Source of the DNA: Synechocystis sp. PCC 7509
GTDB taxonomy: Bacteria > Cyanobacteriota > Cyanobacteriia > Cyanobacteriales > Chroococcidiopsidaceae
Length of the DNA stretch: 64,000 nucleotides
NCBI RefSeq assembly: GCF_000332075.2
Contig: NZ_ALVU02000001.1
Location: 62,001 to 126,000, forward strand
Reading direction: 5' to 3'
Shown: positions 1 through 8,416 of the stretch, piece after piece
How the letters are laid out: each line of letters starts with the position of its first letter
Position numbering within the stretch: position 1 is the first letter of the stretch
The notes under the pieces: model-generated
Told to the model about the DNA's origin: nothing
The model's database searches: none
Seen by the model: only the letters and a program-made list of their open reading frames with translations
Translations under genes and position numbers: made by a program

Positions 1-2165
1 GTAGTGCTACCGTTAGCATGATTGGCAACCACGCCGATTGTATTTAATTTACTCAACATAGCTGTGGCTTGAGTAAGTTCAGTGCGTGTTACTTTACCCA
101 TGCGTGATACTAACAATACACCGCTACAAAACGATGCCGCCAAAATAGCATCAACCATTCCTAGCACTGGGGGAGCATCGACAAGAATTAAATCGTAAGT
201 ATCCTCAAACTTTGCCATCAATTCTCGCATTCTTTGCGAACTTAAGAGACTTGCGGAGTCGGTTGGTACAGGCCCTGCCGTTAAAATATCAATATAAGCG
301 CCGGACGATTGAATCCCTGCATGGTTTGGGGCGGTATCATCGCTTTCTAGTAACGTTGAAAGCCCTTGTTCGTTGGGTAAATTAAGCATTTGATGCAGAT
401 TAGGATGACGCAAATCTGCATCTATTAATAGTACCCGTTGATGCAGACGAGCAGCACTTAGAGCTAGTCCCAATGCTAAAGTTGACTTGCCTTCGCCAGC
501 TAAGGCAGAAGTAATCATAATCGATCTTAAAGTTGACTCGGTGGTATTTAGTAACTGGATATTTTTATAAATTAGATCCAGTGATTCCCAAGACGGAGGC
601 CAATTACTAACTTGAACTGTCCAAGGAGCTAAAATGTTTGGCTTGCCAAAAGGTAAACTAACAATTGGTTCGCTGGCTTTAGTTTGCGATAACTCTGGAG
701 TTATTCCTAATACTGGAATCGAGACTTGTTTTTCTAAGTCGTCACTTGTATGTACCGCATCATCCATTACTTCCCGCAGGAAAGCCGCAACTCCACCAAG
801 CATTAACCCAGCTACTAAACCAAGCAATAAATTTTGCCTAATATTTGGGCCAATTTGTACGCCCAAGGATGGTTTTTCTATAGCTTGCCATTCAAAGCCG
901 CCTCTGGCAATTTCTAGACTTAATTCTTGTTGCGCTTTCAATAATTGCTGCAACTTCTCACGGTTGATTAACACGAGCGGAATCAGGCGATTGTACTCCG
1001 CTAATAAGGCGGGAAAACGATCAAACTGGCTGCGTAAATTTTGCTCGGTCTTTGCCAAACTAACATCTTGAGCTTGCAAAGCACTAAGAAGTGTTTGGAC
1101 TTCTGCCAACTGACCAGTTAAATTGATATCTAGTCCTGTTCTCTGTCCTTGAGATAGAAAATTTGTATTTGCAGCGTTTAGTTGCGCCGCATCGGCACCG
1201 ACCACTCGCCCTTGTTCTGATTGCAATAGCGATTGCTGATTTTGGCGTAGTTCGATCAACTTTTGCACGCCGGGATCTGCATCGGTGAAAGTTCCTCGTC
1301 TGGCAGCTAAGAGCAAATCTGTTTTTTGTAACTCATTGAGCAGCGTTTGGTAGCGTGGTGATTGGCTCAAACGCGAAGATGCTAAAGCTGCTTGCGGGTT
1401 ACTACCAACTTGTTGTTGCAGCACTTTGTAGCGTGCTTCTGTATCTTGAAACTGAGCGCGCAGAGCCTGTCTTTGCTGGACTACAGAATTTAAAGAATTG
1501 TTGATAGTGGCAGCTTGTTGTTCGGGGTCAATTAAATTTTGATTTGTGCGAAAGTCTTTCAGCTGACTTTCTGATTCCTCTACCTGTCTGCGAACTCCAG
1601 GAATTTGCTCGTTGATAAACTCCAGTCCTTTTTTTAACCGTTGCTCTTGCTGTTCTCGGTTGTAAGCTTGATAAACTTGGTAGATTGTTTCTAAAACTTT
1701 TTGCGTTTTTACCGGATCGTTGCTGACGTAATCTGCTTGAACAATTTTTGTATATTTTGCATCACTTTCTTCTTCGATGACTGGAGCTAAAAGTAGCGCT
1801 CTTTTGACTTCTTTGATAGTAATGCTTGGATACTCAGGTCTAAGCAAATCTACCGCTCTTTGAATTAGCAAGGTACTACGCATAACGTTAATTTGGGTTG
1901 CGTAGTCGATTTCCACATTCGGATCGGCAAATTCTGATTCCGATGGTTGAACGTCGCTTCTACCTTTGTAGTTTGCTTCGATCAAGATTTGCATAGTGCT
2001 TTCATAAGTGGGTTCTGCCGTCAAGCTAACAACCGTAGCTATTGATAAGACACCTGCTAATACACTTAGTAACCAGTAGCGGCGGCGACTTAAAACTGCA
2101 AATAGTTGGCCGTAACCTGGCTCGTTCTCAGTCCCAATGTTATTATTTTCAATTACTTTTACCAT
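1..2165 (-). CDS. Wzc/GumC-type polysaccharide co-polymerase with tyrosine autokinase (3' end outside window)
   Basis: Polysaccharide export regulator of the Wzz + BY-kinase family; it would sit in the inner membrane and control chain length and export of exopolysaccharide. The gene starts at the ATG at 2165 and has no stop before base 1, so about 721 residues are visible and the C-terminus is missing. An N-terminal membrane segment (about residues 25-45) follows an Arg-rich stretch. A long Gln/Glu-rich coiled coil follows, then a second membrane segment near residues 442-466. A kinase domain comes next with Walker A GEGKSTLA, Walker A' LLIDADLRHP and Walker B-like LILVDAPP. The C-terminal Tyr cluster cannot be assessed. 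A GT4 glycosyltransferase lies 41 bp upstream on the same strand, which fits an exopolysaccharide operon. Domain assignment is secure; the polymer made is unknown. Confidence 0.93.
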   Translation of the reverse strand, partial: MVKVIENNNIGTENEPGYGQLFAVLSRRRYWLLSVLAGVLSIATVVSLTAEPTYESTMQILIEANYKGRSDVQPSESEFADPNVEIDYATQINVMRSTLLIQRAVDLLRPEYPSITIKEVKRALLLAPVIEEESDAKYTKIVQADYVSNDPVKTQKVLETIYQVYQAYNREQQEQRLKKGLEFINEQIPGVRRQVEESESQLKDFRTNQNLIDPEQQAATINNSLNSVVQQRQALRAQFQDTEARYKVLQQQVGSNPQAALASSRLSQSPRYQTLLNELQKTDLLLAARRGTFTDADPGVQKLIELRQNQQSLLQSEQGRVVGADAAQLNAANTNFLSQGQRTGLDINLTGQLAEVQTLLSALQAQDVSLAKTEQNLRSQFDRFPALLAEYNRLIPLVLINREKLQQLLKAQQELSLEIARGGFEWQAIEKPSLGVQIGPNIRQNLLLGLVAGLMLGGVAAFLREVMDDAVHTSDDLEKQVSIPVLGITPELSQTKASEPIVSLPFGKPNILAPWTVQVSNWPPSWESLDLIYKNIQLLNTTESTLRSIMITSALAGEGKSTLALGLALSAARLHQRVLLIDADLRHPNLHQMLNLPNEQGLSTLLESDDTAPNHAGIQSSGAYIDILTAGPVPTDSASLLSSQRMRELMAKFEDTYDLILVDAPPVLGMVDAILAASFCSGVLLVSRMGKVTRTELTQATAMLSKLNTIGVVANHANGST

Positions 2166-2206
2166 AAGTTTTGCTCCAGGGTTAAGACTTTACTATATTT
2201 ATCAAA

Positions 2207-3295
2207 CTAAGCGGCATTGCATACCTCAGCAACTACTCGGTCGATTTGGTTAAAGAAAGCAACTTCAGAAAAATTAGAAATTGCCCAATTACGAATATCT
2301 TGATAATCCCAGGTAGTTTGCTTTGCTTTTAAAAGGGCAGCTTGCAACGCATCGGGTGTTTGTTTGGAGAAAAATACTCCAGTTTTTCCCGGTATTTGTG
2401 TATCTAGTACGCCGCCTGCGCCATAGGCTATTACAGGAGTTCCACTCGCATTTGCTTCTATTGGTACTAACCCATAATCTTCTAAAGCGGCGACTATTAC
2501 AGAACGAGCTTTCGCCATTAAACCTGAGCGTTCGCTATCAGTTACATGACCTAAAAATTGGATATTACTTAAAGCTTTTGATTGCAAGCGCGACTTTTCT
2601 GGGCCATTGCCAATTATGATTAACGGCCATCCCAACCAATTGAAGGCTTCTATAATTACATCTATACGTTTATAACCAATTAATCTCGCTGACGCTAGAT
2701 AGTAGTCTTTTTTGCTGTCGGAAAATTCAAAATTATTGGTGTTGATTGGATAGTTAATAACGATCGCCTGCTTGCCGTAATTTTCCCGAACTCGCCCCGC
2801 TACGGTACTAGAATTAGCAATGTAAAAATCTGGCTCCTGGGCATACTTCAAGTCTACTTTCCTCATTGCCGCAAACATAGCTTCGATAACTGGGTAAAAA
2901 TATCGATAATTTCCGTATTCTCGCAGATAAGTTTTTGTATCCCATAAAAATCTAGTTACGTTGTGACAAAAACAAATGTGCTTGGCTTTGGGGTTTTTGC
3001 GAACGGCTTTAGCAAAACTGGTGGTGCTGCTGATAATTAAGTCATAATCTTGTAGGTCTAGAACGCGAAAAGCTGGAAAATATAGTGGTGCTAAAAGCCT
3101 AAAATACTTAGCTGCTCCTGGAATATTTTGCAAAAAAGTTGTTTTGACTAAGCGTCCTTCCAAATCAATGCTGTTGTCTGGATCGTAAATTGATGTAAAG
3201 ATATCTGCGTCGGGATAATGCTTACAAAGTAGCTCAAAAACTCGCTCTGCGCCCCCTGGCTGTGTTAAGTAATCATGGACTAGAGCAATTTTCAT
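2207..3295 (-). CDS. Glycosyltransferase family 4 protein
   Basis: A 362-aa GT-B retaining glycosyltransferase. The N-terminal acceptor-side domain opens with ALVHDYL and the GGAERVFE motif. The C-terminal donor-binding domain has IIIGNGPE and the conserved EDYGLVPIEANASGTPVIAYG-type segment, which holds the E-x7-E nucleotide-sugar motif. It probably adds a hexose to a lipid-linked oligosaccharide for the exopolysaccharide handled by the Wzc-like protein just downstream. There is no signal peptide, so it should act at the cytoplasmic face. The sugar and linkage cannot be read from sequence. Confidence 0.92.
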   Translation of the reverse strand: MKIALVHDYLTQPGGAERVFELLCKHYPDADIFTSIYDPDNSIDLEGRLVKTTFLQNIPGAAKYFRLLAPLYFPAFRVLDLQDYDLIISSTTSFAKAVRKNPKAKHICFCHNVTRFLWDTKTYLREYGNYRYFYPVIEAMFAAMRKVDLKYAQEPDFYIANSSTVAGRVRENYGKQAIVINYPINTNNFEFSDSKKDYYLASARLIGYKRIDVIIEAFNWLGWPLIIIGNGPEKSRLQSKALSNIQFLGHVTDSERSGLMAKARSVIVAALEDYGLVPIEANASGTPVIAYGAGGVLDTQIPGKTGVFFSKQTPDALQAALLKAKQTTWDYQDIRNWAISNFSEVAFFNQIDRVVAEVCNAA

Positions 3296-3801
3296 ATATC
3301 TACAAAATCTAAGTATTATTGCTTACGAAATTTAAAGTCAATATTAGTTTAATCTACCCGGAATGCTATCGAAATATGCTTTGATTTCTGTTACCACCAA
3401 TTTCTGCTGTTTTTTAATACTTAGAAGTAAAATGGTAGCTTTTTTCACAAAATGACACCTATATCTAAAGATATAGGTAGTAATGATACTCGATAAACGC
3501 CTGTATCCAAGCAAAGTGGAATATTTTGATACTTTAGAGCAGTGCATAAATTTTCCTACTTATTTACAGTTATAGGTAAAATCCGCCGTTCAATTTACAT
3601 ATTACTGTAAAGAGTTTGTAATGAAACTGTAAAATCACAGATGCTATGTAGTTAGTTTAAGCCGTGGCTAGTCGATTCTATTGAGAAGTAGTAAAAATTA
3701 CAAAATGACTTGGAAGCGATCGCTTTAATTAATTTTGAGTAGCTAGACCTAACTATTTTATGCTATTGTTAACGATCTCTTGCAGATTTTGGCATTGTAG
3801 T
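3296..3801. other. Intergenic region between the exopolysaccharide operon and rnhA
   Basis: About 500 bp, AT-rich, separating divergent genes. Apart from a 22-bp palindrome at 3457-3478 and one GCGATCGC at 3717-3724 I see no gene. A 67-codon minus-strand reading frame at 3344-3547 has no recognisable motif and is not called. Confidence 0.6.
3457..3478. promoter_or_regulatory. 22-bp perfect palindrome, candidate operator
   Basis: Ten-base arms acctatatct / agatataggt meet around an AA spacer. It lies about 160 bp upstream of the glycosyltransferase start. Perfect symmetry with a short spacer suggests a dimeric regulator site rather than an RNA hairpin. The binding protein is unknown. Confidence 0.4.
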
Positions 3802-4698
3802 ATGTCTTCTTGCGGCACAATTCAAAGCGTGTATACAGATGGAGCTTGCACTGGCAATCCTGGCCCTGGGGGTTGGGGCGTAGTTGTTTACTACACAGAT
3901 AAATCAGTGCGCGAATTTGGCGGCAATGAAAAGCAAACGACCAATAATCGTATGGAGATGCAGGCAGCGATCGCAGCATTAACTTTTTTAACCGAAACAC
4001 CGCCCACAGAACCAATAACGTTGTATACCGATAGCGAATATTTAATTAAAGGTGTAACTCAGTGGGTAAAAAATTGGAAAAAAAAAGGCTGGAAAACCGC
4101 CACTGGTAAGCCCGTACTAAATCAAGACCTGTGGGAAAACCTCGACCAATTGAATAGTAAATTGGTATTGTGGCAACACGTCCGGGGTCATGCGGGAAAT
4201 GTGGGTAATGAAAGGTGCGATGCGATCGCACGGGCGTTTGCTAATGGAAAAACCTTATCGCTACAACAAGGCAAACCAAACCTCCCACAAACAACAGAAT
4301 TAGCTGAAAAAAAAGGCGACAATACCGCCACTAACCCAACTATCCAACCTAACTTGCTGGTTGCAAAAACAACAAATATGGATTCACCAGCCCCAATAAA
4401 TACTCATGCAGACGAATTACCCCGCGAGGTCAAAGTGGGACAGTTGCGCCACTTGATTGATACGCTGCGTATAGCGGAAGAAATTGCGACCAAAGGCTAC
4501 CTAATTACAAGTTCCGAACTTGCCGATTTGATGGATGTCCACGCCAGCGCCGTCACCAGTCGCGGAGACGAGTGGCGCTGGCGCAACTGGATTGTGTCGA
4601 GAGTAAGACGAGAAGGCAATCAAATTCTGTGGGAATTAGAACGAGGAGACGATGTTAGTTCGGCAACTAGCTATAACTCCGACCCCGCCACTGAGTAG
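3802..4698 (+). CDS. rnhA: Ribonuclease HI with C-terminal extension
   Basis: Cleaves RNA in RNA:DNA hybrids. The N-terminal 150 residues are a full RNase HI domain: VYTDGACTGNPGPGGWG with the first Asp, NRMEMQAA with Glu, YTDSEYLIKG with Asp, and HVRGHAGNVGNERCD with the last His/Asp. I chose ATG 3802 because the RNase H fold begins a few residues later; an in-frame ATG at 3760 only adds a tail. A linker (about residues 155-220) precedes an extra domain (LRHLIDTLRIAEEIATKGYLITSSELADLMD...) that looks like a winged-helix DNA-binding domain. Enzymes such as E. coli RNase HI are about 155 aa; this one is 298. The last 32 bp overlap the convergent gene cruG. Confidence 0.93.
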   Translation: MSSCGTIQSVYTDGACTGNPGPGGWGVVVYYTDKSVREFGGNEKQTTNNRMEMQAAIAALTFLTETPPTEPITLYTDSEYLIKGVTQWVKNWKKKGWKTATGKPVLNQDLWENLDQLNSKLVLWQHVRGHAGNVGNERCDAIARAFANGKTLSLQQGKPNLPQTTELAEKKGDNTATNPTIQPNLLVAKTTNMDSPAPINTHADELPREVKVGQLRHLIDTLRIAEEIATKGYLITSSELADLMDVHASAVTSRGDEWRWRNWIVSRVRREGNQILWELERGDDVSSATSYNSDPATE

Positions 4699-5848
4699 GA
4701 ATACGGTTAGCAGACAAGAAAATTCGCAGTACCGCTAAAGGATCGGCAATGGGAGAAAGCCAAAATAACCAGCCGCCTTTTGCCGTTGAAAAGTCGTAAG
4801 TAGAAGCAATAGCTAGTAACAACGCCCAGCGAATCGCCAAAAGAAAAGAATTTAAACCTAGTAAAAGCAGGGGTAAAAGCGCTGGGGAATGCTGCATCAA
4901 GCTGAAGTAAAGGACAACAAATAAAGGCAATCCTTGCACCGATAACAGTAGCCATAAATCGCCCCAAACTTGAGCCATTGACGACGCATCTTTGAGATCG
5001 AGACTTCGCCCCCATTCTTTCCAGGTTTCTAATGCGCCCTCATACATTCTTACCTTGAGGACTTTTGAGCCATCTAAGAAGCCAACTTTGAAGCCAAGAG
5101 AGGCGATATTTCTCGCTAAGGTGACATCATCGCAAAAAGACGACTTTGCGCTGGTATAACCCCCTAATTCTGCTAAAACTGAGCGACGGCATAAAAAACA
5201 TTGTCCGTTTGCCATCACTCGTTCGGCAATTTCGCTATCAACTCCAGCGCTTTCAAATCTATACAGCAAAGTCATTAACAGCGCTGGTTGCAACCAACAT
5301 TCTCCAGGATACTTAAGGATAAATTGCGGCGATAATGAGACTAAATCGTAGCCTTCTGCCATAGCAGTAGTAACGAGTCCCGCAATTAATCCCGCCCTTG
5401 GCTGAGTATCCGCGTCCATGCCCAAAATCCACTGACTTTGCTCGGAACTATAAAGAAATCCATTGTGCAAAGCCCAAGGACGACCGATCCAACCTGTCGG
5501 TAAAGCGTCGTCATTTATTAACCGAAAACGTGGATCTTTTTGTCCTGCTGCTTTGACAAGTTCTGGCGTTCCATCAGAGGAGTAGCTGTCTACAACAATA
5601 ATTTCCCGCACTTCATAACTTTGCTGACTTAACCCAGTTAAACAAGGACTAATTCGTTCTGCTTCGTTCAACGTCGGTACTACTACGCTGACGTTTGCCA
5701 AAAGGTCTGGGGTTGCCCTACTTGGTTGAATCGGTGGGTGACGACTCGCTCCTTTTACCAACCGCGACAGCAAAACTGCCGTGGCTGGTAATTGAATTAG
5801 TAATATTCCAAAAGCAAGCCCACTTTCTACAGTCAACCAGTCACTCAC
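4667..5848 (-). CDS. cruG: Myxol 2'-O-glycosyltransferase CruG-like
   Basis: A 393-aa family-2 type glycosyltransferase with an N-terminal membrane anchor, a GT-A catalytic domain (VVVPTLNEAERI, VVDSYSSDGT, GMDADTQP holding the DxD) and three or more C-terminal membrane helices. It lies 27 bp downstream of cruF on the same strand. A cruF-cruG pair is known in cyanobacteria: CruG attaches the sugar to the 2'-OH of myxol to give myxoxanthophyll. The function is assigned from fold plus neighbour. The 3' end overlaps rnhA tail to tail by 32 bp. Confidence 0.82.
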   Translation of the reverse strand: MSDWLTVESGLAFGILLIQLPATAVLLSRLVKGASRHPPIQPSRATPDLLANVSVVVPTLNEAERISPCLTGLSQQSYEVREIIVVDSYSSDGTPELVKAAGQKDPRFRLINDDALPTGWIGRPWALHNGFLYSSEQSQWILGMDADTQPRAGLIAGLVTTAMAEGYDLVSLSPQFILKYPGECWLQPALLMTLLYRFESAGVDSEIAERVMANGQCFLCRRSVLAELGGYTSAKSSFCDDVTLARNIASLGFKVGFLDGSKVLKVRMYEGALETWKEWGRSLDLKDASSMAQVWGDLWLLLSVQGLPLFVVLYFSLMQHSPALLPLLLLGLNSFLLAIRWALLLAIASTYDFSTAKGGWLFWLSPIADPLAVLRIFLSANRIPTQWRGRSYS

Positions 5849-5875
5849 AATTTATTGTCCAATAATTACTAGAGC

Positions 5876-6781
5876 TTACTTATAAGCAACTTGTTTGACG
5901 GGTATTACCGGAAGATGATTGCTTGTTTCTTCCGTCATTAAAACGGGTTGAGCCATATTCCATAAGGCGATCGCCGGAATTACACCCACAACTACCCCTA
6001 ACAATACAGGAATCCAGTAACCCGCCGCGCAACTCATTACCGCCGCGAAGATAAAGTTAGTTAAATAAACTATTAATGGTACTGTTAATTGCGGTTTTTG
6101 CAATTTAGGAATTGGTGTAGTTTTCCACAATAAGGCGGCGACACTCATAAATAAAGCGCTAGTCCCAAACCAGCCAGCATAGTTTCTATAAGGCGTACCA
6201 AAAAATGCCCCAGCTTCTTCCCAAAACCAAAAGGGAACGGCAGTTTGACTCATAGCAGGTTCTAAAGCAAAGTCCCAAGAAGTGAAGATTGCCGCACCTA
6301 GCGCGATCGCTCCTATATGCCTTAATAGAGTAGGTTTTTGGTCTACATTTAACCCTACTCTTGCCAGCAAGTAAGCCGCCAAACCCACATAAAACCAAGA
6401 TAAAGGAATCGTAAAGGGTACTAATCCAGCAATTTTATAACCCAAACCGCTCAAGTAACTATAGTCACCAAAGGGAAAGCCTGTGCTAGTTCCGAGTAGT
6501 TCGCTACCTAAAGATATAACAATTGTGGGCAACATAAATAACAGCCAAGCTTTAACGCCCAACTGCCTGTAAGCATAAATTGATACTGCCGCTATTCCTA
6601 GTAAAATATCTGATACTCCCCCACCCGCCATACTCAATTGAAAAGCTGTTTGTCCCACACTTCCCAAGTTTGTAATTACCTCCGCGTGAGGTACGACTAA
6701 CAATAAACCTGCTAGTCCAAAAACTTTTGCCAAAATATGACCGCTTAAGCAGAAGCGCTCCGCTTTAACAAGTTGCTGCAT
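5876..6781 (-). CDS. cruF: Carotenoid 1',2'-hydratase CruF
   Basis: A 301-aa integral membrane protein of the CruF / carotenoid biosynthesis protein (DUF422) family. It has about seven hydrophobic segments and family-like motifs such as GTSTGFPFGDYSY, PFTIPLSWFYVG and SWDFALEPAM. CruF hydrates the 1',2' double bond of gamma-carotene or lycopene ends, the first step dedicated to myxol. It is followed by cruG, so the two steps are probably co-transcribed. The start at 6781 gives a long hydrophilic-then-hydrophobic N-terminus; no alternative is favoured. Confidence 0.85.
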   Translation of the reverse strand: MQQLVKAERFCLSGHILAKVFGLAGLLLVVPHAEVITNLGSVGQTAFQLSMAGGGVSDILLGIAAVSIYAYRQLGVKAWLLFMLPTIVISLGSELLGTSTGFPFGDYSYLSGLGYKIAGLVPFTIPLSWFYVGLAAYLLARVGLNVDQKPTLLRHIGAIALGAAIFTSWDFALEPAMSQTAVPFWFWEEAGAFFGTPYRNYAGWFGTSALFMSVAALLWKTTPIPKLQKPQLTVPLIVYLTNFIFAAVMSCAAGYWIPVLLGVVVGVIPAIALWNMAQPVLMTEETSNHLPVIPVKQVAYK

Positions 6782-6963
6782 GAAAACTCCCTAACAAAAC
6801 TTGACACTCCAAAAGTATCTTTATTAGTTTACAAATCTTTAAGAGAATATTGTAAGTATTTTTTTGATTTAGTGCGATCGCCATCTTTCTTCTTTGTTCG
6901 CTCTCGATAGGATCGGTTTAAGTAGGAATTAACTGTACTATATATTGACATTTTTTTTAAATC

Positions 6964-7401
6964 ATGATACAGAAAATACCTTGGCTGGCTTTATCACTAC
7001 TATTAGCGACAAATATTACCCTAGGGGGCTTTTTATCGGCTTTACACGAGCATTGGTCAGCTTGGGCGGTAGTTTCGCTGTGCATTTTATTACTTGGAGC
7101 CGTGTTGTCGTGTTCTTGGGCAACAATGCGCGATAGTTTTGCTTACTTACTGGCTTCAGATTTTAAAGCCTTTTTAGTGGCGGTGCTTGTGGCTTTTTTG
7201 GGGGTAGTGATTGTTTTTTGGTTACACACTTTTGCTCATCTTTTGGTAATTATTTGTGCTTTTTTATTAGCCAAGATAGATTTGCAAGCAGCCAATTTTA
7301 GCGATCGCCAAATTTTTAGAACTATATGTTTTATATCGCTATTGGGTTTATTTTTAGGCGGCTTAATTAACTATTTAATCTCAACTTTGATTTTAGAGTA
7401 A
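6964..7401 (+). CDS. Conserved hypothetical membrane protein
   Basis: A 145-aa protein with four or five predicted membrane helices (about residues 5-25, 35-55, 68-85, 88-104, 120-142) and few charged residues. I do not recognise a family. It is monocistronic: divergent from cruF and ended by a shared terminator with rpmA. The in-frame ATG at 6964 is preceded by a T-rich stretch without an obvious Shine-Dalgarno site. Confidence 0.7.
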   Translation: MIQKIPWLALSLLLATNITLGGFLSALHEHWSAWAVVSLCILLLGAVLSCSWATMRDSFAYLLASDFKAFLVAVLVAFLGVVIVFWLHTFAHLLVIICAFLLAKIDLQAANFSDRQIFRTICFISLLGLFLGGLINYLISTLILE

Positions 7402-7430
7402 GGATTTCGGCAAAAAATCTATTTTTAAAC

Positions 7431-7468
7431 AAAAAACCCAGCTAATTTTAAAATTAGCCGGGTTTTTT
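7431..7468. terminator. Bidirectional intrinsic terminator
   Basis: A 19-base inverted repeat, aaaaaacccagctaatttt and its near-perfect complement, with A and T tracts on either side. It lies between the convergent membrane-protein gene and rpmA and can serve both. The single mismatch is a G-U wobble in the rpmA-strand transcript. Confidence 0.85.
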
Positions 7469-7479
7469 AACCGAACTGA

Positions 7480-7770
7480 CTAAGCAGCAGCTACCGCTTC
7501 TTGAATAGGAGCAGCTTGAGGAGTGTAGACACTTACTTTTTTGCGGTCTTTGCCTTTTCTTTCAAAGGTGACAACGCCATCAATTAGCGCAAACAAAGTA
7601 TCATCGCTACCGATACCTACATTATTGCCGGGGTGAAATTTAGTCCCGCGTTGACGCACAAGAATATTGCCTGCACGTACAACTTGACCGCCGTAACGCT
7701 TGACTCCTAACCTTTGGGCGTTAGAATCGCGTCCGTTACGGGTACTACCTGTTCCTTTCTTATGAGCCAT
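7480..7770 (-). CDS. rpmA: 50S ribosomal protein L27
   Basis: A 96-aa L27. The N-terminus [20 protein letters not shown] is the canonical L27 start and carries the basic tail that reaches the peptidyl-transferase centre; [19 protein letters not shown] follows. It lacks the N-terminal extension cleaved in Firmicutes. It follows rplU on the same strand with a 104-bp gap that contains two hairpins, the usual rplU-rpmA order. Confidence 0.97.
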   Translation of the reverse strand: MAHKKGTGSTRNGRDSNAQRLGVKRYGGQVVRAGNILVRQRGTKFHPGNNVGIGSDDTLFALIDGVVTFERKGKDRKKVSVYTPQAAPIQEAVAAA

Positions 7771-7809
7771 AATTGTTCCTCTTTTTTAACTTTAAATAAC
7801 GAGGGAGAT

Positions 7810-7873
7810 CCCCCCTTAAAAGGGGGGGAAATATTTTTAAAAGTCTACTGAGAGAAAGACTTTTAAAATATTT
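7810..7873 (-). promoter_or_regulatory. Two hairpins between rplU and rpmA
   Basis: One hairpin is C6-TTAAAA-G6/7 at 7810-7828. The other (7829-7873) pairs aaatatttttaaaagtct with agacttttaaaatattt around a short loop. Both lie in the rplU-rpmA spacer and could attenuate or process the transcript. The C/G hairpin resembles short dispersed palindromes common in cyanobacterial genomes. Confidence 0.5.
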
Positions 7874-7874
7874 T

Positions 7875-8261
7875 TTATTCTGCTTCAGTTTGCGCTAGTT
7901 CTTCGCTGGCGGGGATATCAGTTTCAGGAGCGGTAAACACTGCACCATTAAAACTAATGGAGTTAATCATTAGTCTAGTAACTTCTTGACGATGCCCCCG
8001 CTTTTTGCGAGTTTTCTTTTTGGGCTTCATCTTATAAACAAGCACTTTGCGGGCGCGGAAGTGCCGCATTATCGTACCTTCTACCGTTGCACCTTCAACA
8101 AAGGGCTGTCCGATGGCGATCTCGTTGTCGTTGTTGACTAATAAAACGGTTTCTAAAGTCAACGTTTCTTCCGGTTCAAGATGCAGTAATTCAATGTCGT
8201 AAAAGCGACCTGGTTCAACTCTTAGTTGTTTGCCGCCTGTTTCAATGATTGCGTAAGTCAT
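7875..8261 (-). CDS. rplU: 50S ribosomal protein L21
   Basis: L21 binds 23S rRNA with L20. The recognisable start MTYAIIETGGKQLRVEPG fixes the initiation at 8261, giving 128 aa; the frame is open to 8327 but that tail is not part of L21. The basic KMKPKKKTRKKRGHRQ segment is typical of the C-terminal half. An acidic tail (ETDIPASEELAQTEAE) extends past the bacterial core. It is first in the rplU-rpmA pair and divergent from polA. Confidence 0.95.
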   Translation of the reverse strand: MTYAIIETGGKQLRVEPGRFYDIELLHLEPEETLTLETVLLVNNDNEIAIGQPFVEGATVEGTIMRHFRARKVLVYKMKPKKKTRKKRGHRQEVTRLMINSISFNGAVFTAPETDIPASEELAQTEAE

Positions 8262-8416
8262 GGGATGATTTGTAAGTTTGCCGTACAGGTAGCTGGATTT
8301 TTTTTGATAAATTCCAGCATTTGCCAAGTGTCTACCCGATCCGAGCAGAAATTAGACAGCCGATCTAGCATTATATAAGACTGCCTGAATATTTGTAAAT
8401 CTTAAAAATAATTTTT

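Noticed and set aside
634-1071. 145-codon plus-strand frame
   Set aside because: Antisense to the Wzc-type kinase gene, which has clear domains on the minus strand.
3344-3547. 67-codon minus-strand frame
   Set aside because: No motif, no ribosome site, and it spans the 22-bp palindrome; treated as intergenic.
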